Notes: generated by a model from the letters alone, not told the origin. Numbered from the stretch's first letter, positions 36,248 through 45,973 are shown. The stretch is 64,000 bases of DNA from Segnochrobactrum spirostomi (GCF_009600605.1 NZ_VWNA01000001.1:1590490-1654489); one strand, 5' to 3'. Translations and numbers: made by a program.

Positions 36248-38641
36248 TCAGCGCTCGGCGAGCGCCTTGGCCTGAGCGATCCAGCCGTCCCGCTCGATGC
36301 GGCCAGGAAAACCGATGCGCTCCTCGACCCGCGCGATGCCGGCCGCATCGAGGGCGGCGATATCGGCGAACCGGACGAGGCCGAGCTCCCGCAGCGCCCG
36401 GGCGATGCTGGGCCCGACACCCTTGATCTTGGACAGATCGTCGGACGCCGACCCGGCGGCCTTCAGGGAGGCACGCGGCGACAGCGCTCCGGTGCGCGGC
36501 GCCGGCTCGGACGTGGTCGACCTGCGGTCAGATTTGGCCGGCGCCGGCAACTTGGCCTTGGGCTCGGCCGCAACAGGCTTCGCCGCGACGGGCTCGGCCG
36601 CAACGGGCTTGGCCGCTACGGTTTTGGTCGCAACGGGTTTGGTCGCAACGGGTTTGGCCTTGCTCGCCTTCGGCGATTTCGCCTCGGCAGGCGCGGCCGA
36701 CGGCGAGACCGGTGCCGGCGCGGCCTTCACCGGCTGGCGGGCCGGCGAGCGAGAGGGCGACGGCGCGGCTTTGTCGTCAACGCGCTTGCGCGGGGCCGGA
36801 GCCGCCGCACCGGCCTTGGCCGTGCCGGCGCGCCGCGCGGTGCTCTCGGCCTTGACCGCCCCACGGGCGCGATCGCGGCCGCGCGGGCTCGCCACGGAGG
36901 CCGTCGGCGGCGTCACCACTTCCGCGGTGGTCGTCGAGCGGCCGCGCTTCGGCTTCGCCGGCGCAGGGTCGGGCTCCGCAGCCGTGGCAGCCTCCCCGGC
37001 CGCAGCGGCGTCCGCGTCGATCGTCGCCTCGGGCGCGGCCGCGACCGGCTCGGCGATGGTGGTGTCCGCCCCGGGAGCGGGCGCGGCGGCCGGTTCAACG
37101 GAGACCGGCTCGGCACCGGCCGGAGCGTCGATGACCGGCTCCGGCGCGGCCACGACCGGCGTCTCCAAAACTGGGGTCTCCAAGGCTTGCGTCTCGACGA
37201 CCGGCGCCTCGACGATCGGCGCCGCGGCGACCGGCGTCTCGGCCATGGCCGGCTCCGGCGCGGGGGTCGGCGCCGGGGTCTCGGTCGCCGCCTTGGCCGG
37301 GGCGCGCCGCCGCGCAGGCTTCGCAACCGCCTCGGCAGGGGCCTCCGGCGCCGTCTCGACCGGCGGCGCCTTCGCGGCCACGGGCCGAGCGGCGTCGGCC
37401 GGCCGGCGCCGCTCGGCCCGGTCATGGGTCCAGATGAAGTCGGAGATGCGCGGCGCGATGTCGGCGCGGAAGCGCGAGCCGTTGAAGACGCCGTAATGGC
37501 CGACCGCAGGCTGCACATAAAGCACCCGGCGGCTGTCCGGAATGTTCGGCGCGAGGGCATGGGCCGCCGCCGTCTGGCCGACGCCGGAGATGTCGTCCTT
37601 CTCGCCCTCGACGGTCATCATGGCGACCTTGCGCAGGGCCTTCGGGTCGATGAGGCGTTCGCGGTGGTACATCCGCCCCTGCGGCAGGTCGTGGCGGATG
37701 AACACGGTCTCACAGGTCTGGAGATAGAACTCGGCCGTGAGGTCCATCACGGCGAGATATTCGTCGTAGAACTCGGTGTGCTTGCGCGCGGAATCGCCGT
37801 CGCCCTGGATCAGGTGATTGTAGAAGGCACGGTGCGCGGTGATGTGGCGGTCGAGATTCATCGACATGAAGCCGCCGAGCTGAAGGAAGCCCGGATAGAC
37901 CGGCCGCATGAAGCCCGGATGCGGGAACGGCACCGTCATGATGACGTTGCGGCGGAACCAGTCGATGCCCCGCTGTTCGGCGACCTTGTTGACCTCGGTG
38001 CGGTTGACCCGGGTGTCGATCGGCCCGCCCATCAGCGTGATCGAGGCCGGAATGGCCGGATCGTCGTCCTCTTCCATCAGCGCCGCCGCGGCGAAGACCG
38101 GCACCGCCGGCTGACAGACCGCCAGCACATGGGTGTTCGGCCCGAGGAAGCGGATCATCTCGATGACGTAGTCGATATAGGAATCGAGATCGAACCGCCC
38201 GGCCGCGAGCGGGACCATGCGGGCGTCCGTCCAGTCGGTGATGTAGACGTCCTGGCGCGGCAACATCGCCTCGACGGTGCCGCGCAGCAGCGTCGCATAA
38301 TGGCCCGACATCGGCGCCACGATGAGGAGCTTCGGGTCGCGGTTGGGCTTGCCGCCGCCGCGCTCGAAGTGCACGAGCCGACAGAACGGCCGCTCCCACA
38401 CCGCCACCTCGGTGATCGGAACCGTCTCGCCGCGCACCCAGGTCGAGGCGAGGCCGAACTCCGGCTTGCCGTAGCGCCGCGTCGAACGCTCGAACACCTC
38501 CGCCGCCGCGGCCAGGCTCTTGCCGATGGCGGTGTGGGCGAACGGATTGAGCGGATTGCGAAAATAGAGCCGGGTCGCATCGGCGACGGCGCGCAAAGGC
38601 GTCAGGGCCGCGTGATTGAGTTCGTATATCTCGTAGGTCAC
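36248..38641 (-). CDS. phaZ: Intracellular PHB depolymerase fused to AAKP-rich linker and helix-hairpin-helix domain
   Basis: Protein of 797 residues starting at a GTG (38641), giving MTYEIYELNHAALTPLRAV as in rhizobial PhaZ. Residues 1-405 form the alpha/beta-hydrolase PHB depolymerase: ITDWTDARMVPLAAGRFDLD, the probable nucleophile elbow VLAVCQPAVPVF (Cys about 176) and VGHYGVFNGSRFR with the catalytic histidine. Residues about 405-730 are a low-complexity Ala/Pro/Lys/Glu region, including AAKP-type repeats at about 660-694. Residues about 733-797 form a helix-hairpin-helix-like domain (LSKIKGVGPSIARALRELGL, ERIGFPGRIERDGWIAQAKA) of the kind found at the C-terminus of some rhizobial NuoE proteins. 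Ordinary PhaZ proteins are about 400-430 residues long, so the tail doubles the length. Confidence 0.9.
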   Translation of the reverse strand: MTYEIYELNHAALTPLRAVADATRLYFRNPLNPFAHTAIGKSLAAAAEVFERSTRRYGKPEFGLASTWVRGETVPITEVAVWERPFCRLVHFERGGGKPNRDPKLLIVAPMSGHYATLLRGTVEAMLPRQDVYITDWTDARMVPLAAGRFDLDSYIDYVIEMIRFLGPNTHVLAVCQPAVPVFAAAALMEEDDDPAIPASITLMGGPIDTRVNRTEVNKVAEQRGIDWFRRNVIMTVPFPHPGFMRPVYPGFLQLGGFMSMNLDRHITAHRAFYNHLIQGDGDSARKHTEFYDEYLAVMDLTAEFYLQTCETVFIRHDLPQGRMYHRERLIDPKALRKVAMMTVEGEKDDISGVGQTAAAHALAPNIPDSRRVLYVQPAVGHYGVFNGSRFRADIAPRISDFIWTHDRAERRRPADAARPVAAKAPPVETAPEAPAEAVAKPARRRAPAKAATETPAPTPAPEPAMAETPVAAAPIVEAPVVETQALETPVLETPVVAAPEPVIDAPAGAEPVSVEPAAAPAPGADTTIAEPVAAAPEATIDADAAAAGEAATAAEPDPAPAKPKRGRSTTTAEVVTPPTASVASPRGRDRARGAVKAESTARRAGTAKAGAAAPAPRKRVDDKAAPSPSRSPARQPVKAAPAPVSPSAAPAEAKSPKASKAKPVATKPVATKTVAAKPVAAEPVAAKPVAAEPKAKLPAPAKSDRRSTTSEPAPRTGALSPRASLKAAGSASDDLSKIKGVGPSIARALRELGLVRFADIAALDAAGIARVEERIGFPGRIERDGWIAQAKALAER

Positions 38642-38930
38642 GGGATGAATCTCGCCATGGCTCGCGCGGCCCTTGTGGGTTCGCGGTCTCTTGTGCACTG
38701 CAACATGATACGCCGTGCAACGCCACATGGGCAAGAGTTGGGCACGGCTTTGCTCGAAATTGCGCCGCGGGCTTGAGCGGGCCTGTCGCCCCCCTCTCTC
38801 GCGGTTCGCGGCCGATGGCGTCCCGGTTACAACCGGAGCGGCCGGCATGCCGCAGCGGTCTTCCCATCGGACTCTGCTTTAATGGCGACGAAGCCGCTTT
38901 CGAGACGCTCTTCTCATCCCGGGACCCGCC

Positions 38931-40328
38931 ATGTCGCTCGCCCTCGACCGTTCCCCCAGCCAGCACGGCCGCAGTGTCCGCCTCGATACGCTGGTGCGGC
39001 TGCGCTGGCTCGCCGTCGCCGGACAGACGGGGACGGTCGCGACGGTCGCGTTCGTCCTGCATTTCCGGCTTCCGACCGGCTGGTGCCTGGCGCTGATCGC
39101 GCTCTCCGCCTGGGTCAATCTGCTGCTGCGCCTCAGGTTCCCGTCGAGCCAGCGCTTCTCGGAGCGGGCGACGACCGTCCTCCTCGCCTACGACATCCTG
39201 CAACTCGTCGGCCTGCTCTATCTCACCGGGGGCCTGCTCAACCCCTTCATGTTCCTGCTCATCGCGCCGGTGATGATCTCGGCGACGGCACTGCCGCCGT
39301 CGCGGACCTTGATGCTCGGTGCGCTCGTGGTCGCGGCGGCGACGCTGCTCGGCTTCTTCCACCTGCCACTGCCCTGGTATCCGGGCGAGGTCCTCACGCT
39401 TCCGCCGCTCTATAACCTCGCTGTCTGGGCGGCGCTCGTTTCGACGCTCTCCTTTCTCGGCATCTATGCCTTCCGCGTCGCCGAGGAAGCCCGCCGGCTG
39501 TCCGACGCGCTGACCGCGACCGAACTCATCCTCGCCCGCGAGAATCATCTGACCGCCCTCGACGGCCTCGCCGCGGCGGCGGCTCACGAGCTCGGTACGC
39601 CGCTCGCCACCATCGCGCTCGTCGCGACCGAGCTCGAGGCCGAGCTCGACGCCGACGATCCGCGCGGTGACGACATCCGCCTGCTGTCGAGCCAGTCCCA
39701 GCGCTGCCGGGAGATCCTGCGCAAGCTCACCTCCATGGGCGTCGATCCGGACAGCCCGCTCGAACGCATGCCGCTGCCGCAGCTCCTCGAAGAGCTCACC
39801 GCGCCGCACCGCGAGTTCGGCATCGAGATCGTGCTGGAGCGCCAGGGCGCCGCCGACAGCGAGCCGGTGTTCAGCCGCAACCCGGCGATCCTCTACGGGC
39901 TCGGCAACATCATCGAGAACGCCATCGATTTCGCCACCGAACGCGTCGACGTGCGGGCCGAGTGGGATGCCGAGACGGTGACCATCACGGTCGCCGACGA
40001 CGGTCCGGGCTTCGCGGTGGAGATCATCGAGCGGCTCGGCGAACCCTATGTCACGACCCGCGGGCACCCGCGCGACAGCGCCCCGGTACCGGCCGCGGAG
40101 GCGGAGCGCGGCGGCCTCGGCCTCGGCTTCTTCATCGCCAAGACCCTGCTCGAGCGCACCGGCGCCCGCCTCTCCCTCGCCAACCGCAAGCATCCCGAGC
40201 GCGGCGCTCTCGTTGCCATCGTGTGGCCCCGAGCGGCCGTCGAAGGGGCGCCGATTCCGGCAAGCTCTGGACAAGCAAGAGGGGCGAATGTCGCATCACG
40301 ATTGCCGTCCACGCCGAAAGCTCTATAA
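38931..40328 (+). CDS. regB: Redox sensor histidine kinase RegB/PrrB/ActS
   Basis: Membrane histidine kinase of 465 residues that senses redox or quinone state and phosphorylates RegA. Six hydrophobic helices fill about residues 25-185, with LLYLTGGLLNPFMFLLIAPV containing the quinone-site motif GGLLNPF. The H-box is LAAAAAHELGTPLATIAL. SQSQRCREILRKL carries the cysteine region linked to redox control. N, G1 and G2 boxes are NIIENAIDFA, VADDGPGFA and GLGLGFFIAKTLLE. The regA gene follows after 50 bases. The pair controls photosynthesis, nitrogen fixation, respiration or hydrogenase genes in relatives. Confidence 0.94.
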   Translation: MSLALDRSPSQHGRSVRLDTLVRLRWLAVAGQTGTVATVAFVLHFRLPTGWCLALIALSAWVNLLLRLRFPSSQRFSERATTVLLAYDILQLVGLLYLTGGLLNPFMFLLIAPVMISATALPPSRTLMLGALVVAAATLLGFFHLPLPWYPGEVLTLPPLYNLAVWAALVSTLSFLGIYAFRVAEEARRLSDALTATELILARENHLTALDGLAAAAAHELGTPLATIALVATELEAELDADDPRGDDIRLLSSQSQRCREILRKLTSMGVDPDSPLERMPLPQLLEELTAPHREFGIEIVLERQGAADSEPVFSRNPAILYGLGNIIENAIDFATERVDVRAEWDAETVTITVADDGPGFAVEIIERLGEPYVTTRGHPRDSAPVPAAEAERGGLGLGFFIAKTLLERTGARLSLANRKHPERGALVAIVWPRAAVEGAPIPASSGQARGANVASRLPSTPKAL

Positions 40329-40378
40329 ATCGGCACATGATTGAACGGCCTTTGCCCGAGAACGAACAGGTTCCGACG

Positions 40379-40951
40379 ATGGATCGGATCGCCCCCACGA
40401 CGTCGGACTCCGTGCTTGCCCCGGGACCCGATCCTTCGCTTTTGCTCGTCGATGACGACAAGGCGTTCGTGCAGCGGCTCGCCCGGGCGATGGAGAAGCG
40501 CGGCTTCGTCACCGAGATCGCGGAATCCGTCGAGGAAGCGATCGGTCGGGTGGACGCCCACCCGCCGGCGTTTGCCGTAGTCGACATGCGCCTCATGGAC
40601 GGCAATGGCCTCGACGTGATCGAGCGTCTGCGCGAGCGCCGTCCCGAGGCGCGAGCGATCGTGCTGACGGGCTACGGCAACATCGCGACCGCCGTCACGG
40701 CGGTGAAGCTCGGTGCCATCGATTATCTGGCGAAGCCCGCCGACGCCGACGAGATCGTCCTCGCGCTGACCCGCGATCCGCAGACCAAGGCGATCCCGCC
40801 GGAAAATCCGATGTCGGCAGACCGGGTCCGGTGGGAGCACATCCAGCGCGTCTACGAGCTGTGCGAGCGCAACGTGTCGGAGACGGCGCGCCGCCTCAAC
40901 ATGCACCGCCGTACCCTCCAGCGCATCCTGGCGAAGCGCGCGCCGCGCTGA
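40379..40951 (+). CDS. regA: Response regulator RegA/PrrA/ActR
   Basis: Cytoplasmic response regulator of 190 residues. The receiver domain reads LLLVDDDKAFVQRLARAMEK with the phosphorylated Asp in AVVDMRLMDGNGLDVIERL, then VLTGYGNIATAVTAVKLGAI and YLAKPADADEI. The C-terminal Fis-type helix-turn-helix, VYELCERNVSETARRLNMHR, RTLQRILAKRAPR, is almost invariant in this family. The ATG at 40379 gives the usual length; an earlier in-frame ATG at 40337 lacks a ribosome-binding site. Partner of the kinase encoded immediately upstream. Confidence 0.94.
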   Translation: MDRIAPTTSDSVLAPGPDPSLLLVDDDKAFVQRLARAMEKRGFVTEIAESVEEAIGRVDAHPPAFAVVDMRLMDGNGLDVIERLRERRPEARAIVLTGYGNIATAVTAVKLGAIDYLAKPADADEIVLALTRDPQTKAIPPENPMSADRVRWEHIQRVYELCERNVSETARRLNMHRRTLQRILAKRAPR

Positions 40952-41084
40952 GCGGCGCCGACCTCCCCCACCCTGTGCCGATACCGCATCGCCCCCTGGC
41001 GTGGGCGCGGGCGAAGCGCTATGGAGGCCGGGCTCGACGAACCCCGCCCTCCGTACGTTAGCTGCCCCCGGCCCAAGGATCGCG

Positions 41085-41666
41085 ATGCTGCGCCGCCTCT
41101 ACAATTGGACCCTGAGTCTCGCTGCTCACCGCCACGCGACGCTCGCGCTCGCCGGGGTTTCCTTCGCCGAAAGCGCGATCTTCCCGATCCCCCCGGACGT
41201 CCTCTTGGTGCCGATGGTGCTCGCCGATCCGCGCAAGGCCTATCGGCTCGCGGCGATCTGCACCCTCTCCTCCGTCATCGGCGGCATGCTCGGCTACGCG
41301 ATCGGCGCGCTCCTCTACGAATCCGTGGGCGCGTGGCTGATCCAGCTTTACGGCTATGCCCACCAGATGGAATCCTTCCAGGCCGCCTATGCAAAATGGG
41401 GCGCCTGGCTGATCCTGCTCAAGGGTCTGACCCCGATCCCCTACAAGATCGTCACCATCACCTCGGGGTTCGCGCACTACAATTTCGCCGCCTTTGTCGG
41501 CCTCTCTCTCGTCACCCGCGGTGCCCGTTTCTTCATCGAGGCGTGGCTGCTGCGCCGCTACGGCGAACCGGTGCGCCACTTCATCGAGCACCGCCTCGAA
41601 TGGGTGACGCTCGCCTTCGCCGTCATCCTCATCGGCGGCGTCGTCGCGAGCCGCTTCCTCTTCTGA
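41085..41666 (+). CDS. YqaA family DedA/SNARE-associated membrane protein
   Basis: Inner-membrane protein of 193 residues with about four to five helices. The DedA-superfamily pattern shows in FAESAIFPIPPDVLLVPMVL and LLKGLTPIPYKIVTITSGFA, then FVGLSLVTRGARFFIEAWLL. DedA/YqaA relatives have been linked to lipid scrambling or undecaprenyl-phosphate recycling. The start at 41085 was picked because MLRRLYNWTLSLAAHRHA matches family starts. It lies 42 bases before dsbB and is probably co-transcribed. Confidence 0.88.
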   Translation: MLRRLYNWTLSLAAHRHATLALAGVSFAESAIFPIPPDVLLVPMVLADPRKAYRLAAICTLSSVIGGMLGYAIGALLYESVGAWLIQLYGYAHQMESFQAAYAKWGAWLILLKGLTPIPYKIVTITSGFAHYNFAAFVGLSLVTRGARFFIEAWLLRRYGEPVRHFIEHRLEWVTLAFAVILIGGVVASRFLF

Positions 41667-41708
41667 GTTCAAGCCGGCAGCGGCCGGCCCGCATCCGGGA
41701 GCCTTTCC

Positions 41709-42254
41709 ATGTCCGAACCGATCGCCGCCGACCGCAGGCCGCCCGTGTTCGGCGCGGCCATCGTTCTCGTCGTCGGCGCGTCGGCCATCCTCGGCGCCTG
41801 GGGCTTCCAGCTCATCGGCGGCTACGTGCCCTGCGCGCTCTGCCTCGAGCAGCGCATCCCCTATTATCTCGGCCTGCCGCTCGCGCTGTTCTCGCTCGTC
41901 GCGAGCCTCGCGCGGATGCCGCGGGCGATCCCGCGCATCCTCCTCCTCCTCGTCGCCATCACCTTCGCCTACGGCCTCTATCTCGCGATCTATCAGTCCG
42001 GCGCCGAGTGGCGCTTCTGGGCGGGCCCGGCCGATTGCGGCGGCGGCGGCGCGACCACCTCGAACGCGGCCAACCTGATGGCGCAGCTCCAGCACACCCG
42101 CGTGGTGAGTTGCACCGAAGCCTCGTTCCGCCTGCTCGGGCTCTCCTTCGCCGGCTGGAACGGCGTCTCGACCGCGATCCTCGTCGCCGCTTCGCTGTTT
42201 GGGGCCCTTGCGGGGCGCAAGCGCGAGCCCCACCTCTCGCCGCGCCGCGCCTGA
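41709..42254 (+). CDS. dsbB: Disulfide bond formation protein DsbB
   Basis: Inner-membrane oxidoreductase of 181 residues with four helices that reoxidises DsbA and passes electrons to quinone. The first redox pair is CALC in GGYVPCALCLEQRIPYYLGL. The second loop supplies cysteines in AGPADCGGGG and VVSCTEASFRLLGLSFAGWN. No dsbA gene is in the window. It follows the yqaA-like gene after 42 bases and precedes the zincin gene by 55 bases. Confidence 0.92.
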   Translation: MSEPIAADRRPPVFGAAIVLVVGASAILGAWGFQLIGGYVPCALCLEQRIPYYLGLPLALFSLVASLARMPRAIPRILLLLVAITFAYGLYLAIYQSGAEWRFWAGPADCGGGGATTSNAANLMAQLQHTRVVSCTEASFRLLGLSFAGWNGVSTAILVAASLFGALAGRKREPHLSPRRA

Positions 42255-42309
42255 GCGGCGGTGCGCCCGAAGGGCGCGCGAAAGCCGAGATGCGGCGTGA
42301 GAGGGTGGC

Positions 42310-42735
42310 ATGGCGGATCGAACCGAAGGCTCCGAGTGGGCCGCGAAGACGGCACCGAGCCTCGACGACATCGAGATCATCGCGCGGGATGCCTTCGCCG
42401 CTCTGCCGGCCTCGTTCCGCGCCCTGACCGGGCATCTCGTGATCGAGGTCGCCGATTTTCCCGACGAGGAGGCGCTCGACACGCTCGGCCTCGAATCCGA
42501 ATTCGATCTGCTCGGCCTGTTCGTCGGCGTCGGCCTGCCCCAGGGCGGCGCGGTCGCACCGACCGGCCGCATGCCGAACCGCATCTCGCTCTATCGCCGC
42601 CCGATCCTCGATTATTGGGCCGAGCACGACGACGGCCTCGGGGCGATCGTCACCCACGTCCTGGTGCACGAGATCGGCCACCATTTCGGCTTCTCGGACG
42701 AGGACATGGAGCGCATCGAGGCCGAGGCCGACTGA
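42310..42735 (+). CDS. Small zincin-like metallopeptidase
   Basis: One hundred and forty-one residues, the minimal zincin family (PF06262). The zinc motif is HVLVHEIGHHFGFSDEDM near the C-terminus. Upstream conserved segments are ALPASFRALTGHLVIEVADF, LLGLFVGVGLPQGG and RISLYRRPILDYW. Proteins of this family are cytoplasmic and their substrates are unknown. Likely last gene of the yqaA-dsbB unit. Confidence 0.87.
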   Translation: MADRTEGSEWAAKTAPSLDDIEIIARDAFAALPASFRALTGHLVIEVADFPDEEALDTLGLESEFDLLGLFVGVGLPQGGAVAPTGRMPNRISLYRRPILDYWAEHDDGLGAIVTHVLVHEIGHHFGFSDEDMERIEAEAD

Positions 42736-42873
42736 TTCTGCGCTGCAAACGGGGTTGCATGCAGCGCACAAGACTTTATTGAAGCCTTCCAACAAGGATC
42801 CCGCGCGCGAAGCGGGACGGGTTTGGCCCGCGCCGCGGGACCGGCACCGAGAGGCCGTGGAGGGTCAGTGACG

Positions 42874-44556
42874 ATGGCGGACGAACTGCCGGAGCGCGAA
42901 AGCGCCGATTATGATGTGGTCATCGTCGGAGGCGGCCCGGCGGGCCTGTCCGCCGCGATCCGCCTCAAGCAGCGCGCCGCCGAGATCGGCACCGAACTTT
43001 CCGTCGTGGTGGTGGAGAAGGGCTCCGAGATCGGTGCCCATATCCTCTCCGGCGCCGTGATCGACCCGATCGGCCTCGACCGTCTGCTGCCCGATTGGCG
43101 CCAGGACCCCGACCGCCCGCTCAAGACCGAAGTCACCGACGATCGCTTCTATTATCTCGGCCCGGCGGGCGGCGTGCGGCTGCCCAACGCCTTCATGCCG
43201 AAGCTGATGAGCAACCACGGCAACTTCATCGGCTCGCTCGGTGAGGTAGCGCGCTATCTCGGGGCCAAGGCCGAGGCGCTCGGCGTCGAAATCTATCCCG
43301 GCTTCGCCGGCGCCGAGGTGCTCTACGGCGACAAGGGCGAGGTCGTCGGCATCGCGACCGGCGACATGGGGATCGGCCGCGACGGCGAACCGAAGGGCGA
43401 CTTCACCCGCGGCATGGAACTGCGCGGCAAATATGTGCTGTTCGCCGAGGGCGCGCGCGGCAGCCTGGCGAAGACGCTGATCCGCCGCTTCGAGCTCGAT
43501 GCCGGGCGCGAGCCGCAGAAATACGGCATCGGGCTCAAGGAGCTCTGGCAGGTGCAGCCGGACCGGTTCCGCCCGGGCCTGGTGCAGCATTCGTTCGGCT
43601 GGCCGCTCGACGACAAGACCGGCGGCGGCTCGTTCCTCTATCATTTCGGCGACAACCTCGTCGCCGTGGGCTTCGTCGTCCACCTGAACTACTCGAACCC
43701 GACCTTGTCGCCGTTCGACGAGTTCCAGCGCTTCAAGACGCACCCGATGGTCCGTGACACCTTCGAGGGCGGCAAGCGGCTCTCCTACGGCGCCCGTGCC
43801 ATCACCGAGGGCGGTTACCAATCGGTGCCGAAGCTCGTCTTCCCCGGCGGCGCGCTGATCGGCTGCGCGGCCGGCTTCGTCAACGTTCCCCGCATCAAGG
43901 GCAGCCACAACGCAGTTCTTTCCGGCATGCTCGCCGCCGACGAGACCTTCGCGGCGATCGCGTCGGGCCGCGCGGGCGACGAACTCACCCGTTACGAGGC
44001 GGCATGGCGGTCGAGCGACATCGGCCGCGATCTCCGGCCGGTGCGCAACGTCAAGCCGCTGTGGTCGCGCTACGGCACCCGCCTCGGCGTCGCCCTCGGT
44101 GGCCTCGACATGTGGGCGAACACGCTCCTCGGCTTCTCCCCGTTCGGCACGCAGCGCCACGGCAAGCCGGATTCCGCGAGCCTTCAGCCGCTCGCGAGCG
44201 TCAAGCCGATCACCTATCCGAAGCCGGACGGCGTGCTGACCTTCGACAAGCTCTCCTCGGTGTTCATCTCAAACACCAACCACGAGGAGGACCAGCCAGT
44301 CCATCTGCGGCTCGCGGATCCGGCGATCCCGATCGAGCGCAACCTGCCGCTCTACGGCGAACCCGCCCGGCTCTATTGCCCGGCCGGCGTTTACGAAGTG
44401 GTCTACGCCGACCCGGCGGCCAAGACCGAGCCACGCTTCGTCATCAACGCGCAGAATTGCGTGCATTGCAAAACCTGCGACATCAAAGACCCGGCCCAGA
44501 ACATCACCTGGGTCCCGCCCGAAGGCGGCGGCGGGCCGAACTATCCCAATATGTGA
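42874..44556 (+). CDS. etfQO: Electron transfer flavoprotein-ubiquinone oxidoreductase
   Basis: Membrane-associated flavoprotein of 560 residues that passes electrons from ETF (fatty-acid and amino-acid oxidation) to ubiquinone. The FAD fold is YDVVIVGGGPAGLSAAIRLK, followed by EIGAHILSGAVIDPIGLDRL and YGARAITEGGYQSVPKLVFP. The C-terminal 4Fe-4S domain has cysteines in RLYCPAGVYEVV and NAQNCVHCKTCDIKDPAQNI, ending GPNYPNM. The ATG at 42874 was preferred to 42823 because similarity begins just after it. Monocistronic by spacing. Confidence 0.97.
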   Translation: MADELPERESADYDVVIVGGGPAGLSAAIRLKQRAAEIGTELSVVVVEKGSEIGAHILSGAVIDPIGLDRLLPDWRQDPDRPLKTEVTDDRFYYLGPAGGVRLPNAFMPKLMSNHGNFIGSLGEVARYLGAKAEALGVEIYPGFAGAEVLYGDKGEVVGIATGDMGIGRDGEPKGDFTRGMELRGKYVLFAEGARGSLAKTLIRRFELDAGREPQKYGIGLKELWQVQPDRFRPGLVQHSFGWPLDDKTGGGSFLYHFGDNLVAVGFVVHLNYSNPTLSPFDEFQRFKTHPMVRDTFEGGKRLSYGARAITEGGYQSVPKLVFPGGALIGCAAGFVNVPRIKGSHNAVLSGMLAADETFAAIASGRAGDELTRYEAAWRSSDIGRDLRPVRNVKPLWSRYGTRLGVALGGLDMWANTLLGFSPFGTQRHGKPDSASLQPLASVKPITYPKPDGVLTFDKLSSVFISNTNHEEDQPVHLRLADPAIPIERNLPLYGEPARLYCPAGVYEVVYADPAAKTEPRFVINAQNCVHCKTCDIKDPAQNITWVPPEGGGGPNYPNM

Positions 44557-44648
44557 GCAGGCCCCGCGGGCAGGGCGACGCAATTTTGCGCATGCGGTGC
44601 GCGCCGAGGGTCTTTACCCCCGGCCGCCCCTCGCCTTAAGCTCGCGTC

Positions 44649-45167
44649 ATGAAGACAGGCGCGATCGGAATCAGACGGGCTGTCAGGAGCGACGCACGCG
44701 CGATCGCGGAGGTGCACGATGCGGCCTGGCGCCAGGCCTATCGCGGCATTCTTCCCGGCACCGAGCTCGAACGGATGATCGCCCGGCGGGGTCCCGTCTG
44801 GTGGGACAAGGCGATCCGCCAGCGCGTCTCCATCCTCGTCCTCGAACACGGCGATGCCGCCGGCGGCTATGTTACTTTCGGGCAGAGCCGCGCCCGCGCC
44901 CTGCCCTTTCGCGGCGAGATCTACGAGCTCTACCTGAAGCCCGAATATCAGGGCCTCGGCTTCGGCCGCCTCCTGTTCGACGCGGCGAAGGAAGACCTCG
45001 CGACCCAGGGCCGCCGCTCGATCATGGTGTGGGCGCTCGCCGACAACGACACGGCCTGCCGGTTCTACGAGCGCCTCGGCGGCCTCAAGGTCGGCCGCTC
45101 GGTCGATCGCATCGGCGGTGCGAGCCTCGACAAGGTCGCCTTCGGCTGGCCGGCGCCGCGCGCCTGA
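44649..45167 (+). CDS. GNAT family N-acetyltransferase
   Basis: One hundred and seventy-two residues. The acetyl-CoA binding motif A is ELYLKPEYQGLGFGRLLFDA and motif B is WALADNDTACRFYERLGGLK. The N-terminus (IRRAVRSDARAIAEVHDAAW) is typical of GNAT proteins. The acceptor is unknown. The gene stands alone, between the ETF-QO gene and ppa. Confidence 0.9.
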   Translation: MKTGAIGIRRAVRSDARAIAEVHDAAWRQAYRGILPGTELERMIARRGPVWWDKAIRQRVSILVLEHGDAAGGYVTFGQSRARALPFRGEIYELYLKPEYQGLGFGRLLFDAAKEDLATQGRRSIMVWALADNDTACRFYERLGGLKVGRSVDRIGGASLDKVAFGWPAPRA

Positions 45168-45338
45168 GGCCGTCTCCCTGCATGCAGCCTCGCGTCGTCC
45201 GCGTCCGGCGATTCCGCCCTGCGGCACGGAGGCGATTGCCAAACGTCACGAAAAGTCAGTAAAGCGGGCTCGCTTCGGTGTGCGCCGCCGTTCGGCTGCC
45301 CGGGATCCGGAGTGGACCTTTTCGAAGAGGAATGCCCG

Positions 45339-45878
45339 ATGCGTATCGATGCCGTGCCGATCGGCAAGAATCCGCCCCAGGAAGTCAACGTCATCATCGA
45401 AGTTCCGGTCGGCGGCGAGCCGATCAAGTACGAACTCGACAAGGATTCGGGCACGCTCTGGGTCGACCGCTTCCTCTACACGCCGATGCGGTATCCGGGG
45501 AACTACGGCTTCATCCCGCACACCCTGTCCGACGACGGCGATCCGATCGACGTGATCGTGGCGAACCAGCGCCCCGTCGTGCCGGGCGCCGTGATGAGCT
45601 GCCGCCCGATCGGCGTGCTCGTCATGGAGGACGAGAAGGGGCAGGACGAGAAGATCATCGCCGTGCCGAGCCGCAAGCTCACCCAGCGTTACGACCGGAT
45701 CGAGACCTACAAGGATCTCCCGGAGATCACGCTGAAGCAGATCGAGCACTTCTTCGAGCACTACAAGGATCTCGAGCCCAACAAGTGGGTCAAGATCGTG
45801 CGCTGGGACGGCGTCGAAGTCGCCGAGCGGATGATCCTCGAGGCGATCGACCGCGCCAAGGCCGAGAAGAAGGGCTGA
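45339..45878 (+). CDS. ppa: Inorganic pyrophosphatase (class I)
   Basis: Soluble enzyme of 179 residues that hydrolyses pyrophosphate. Metal and substrate residues lie in [40 protein letters not shown] and the signature DGDPIDVIV. The ATG at 45339 follows GAAGAGGA. A textbook terminator follows at 45907-45929. Confidence 0.97.
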   Translation: MRIDAVPIGKNPPQEVNVIIEVPVGGEPIKYELDKDSGTLWVDRFLYTPMRYPGNYGFIPHTLSDDGDPIDVIVANQRPVVPGAVMSCRPIGVLVMEDEKGQDEKIIAVPSRKLTQRYDRIETYKDLPEITLKQIEHFFEHYKDLEPNKWVKIVRWDGVEVAERMILEAIDRAKAEKKG

Positions 45879-45906
45879 GACCTTCGCGGCTCGTGACGAC
45901 ACGACG

Positions 45907-45929
45907 AAGGGCGGCTCGCGGCCGCCCTT
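45907..45929 (+). terminator. Intrinsic terminator after ppa
   Basis: A 9-bp stem AAGGGCGGC / GCCGCCCTT with a 5-base loop, leading into six T residues. It lies 28 bases after the ppa stop codon and between convergent genes. Confidence 0.93.
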
Positions 45930-45973
45930 TTTTGTTGGAGCAGGGAAGTCCCGCCCGGCGGCGACGCCCTCGC

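Noticed and set aside
37710-40274. 854-codon minus-strand frame across phaZ and regB
   Set aside because: It shadows conserved genes on both strands; the PhaZ and RegB frames have clear motifs.
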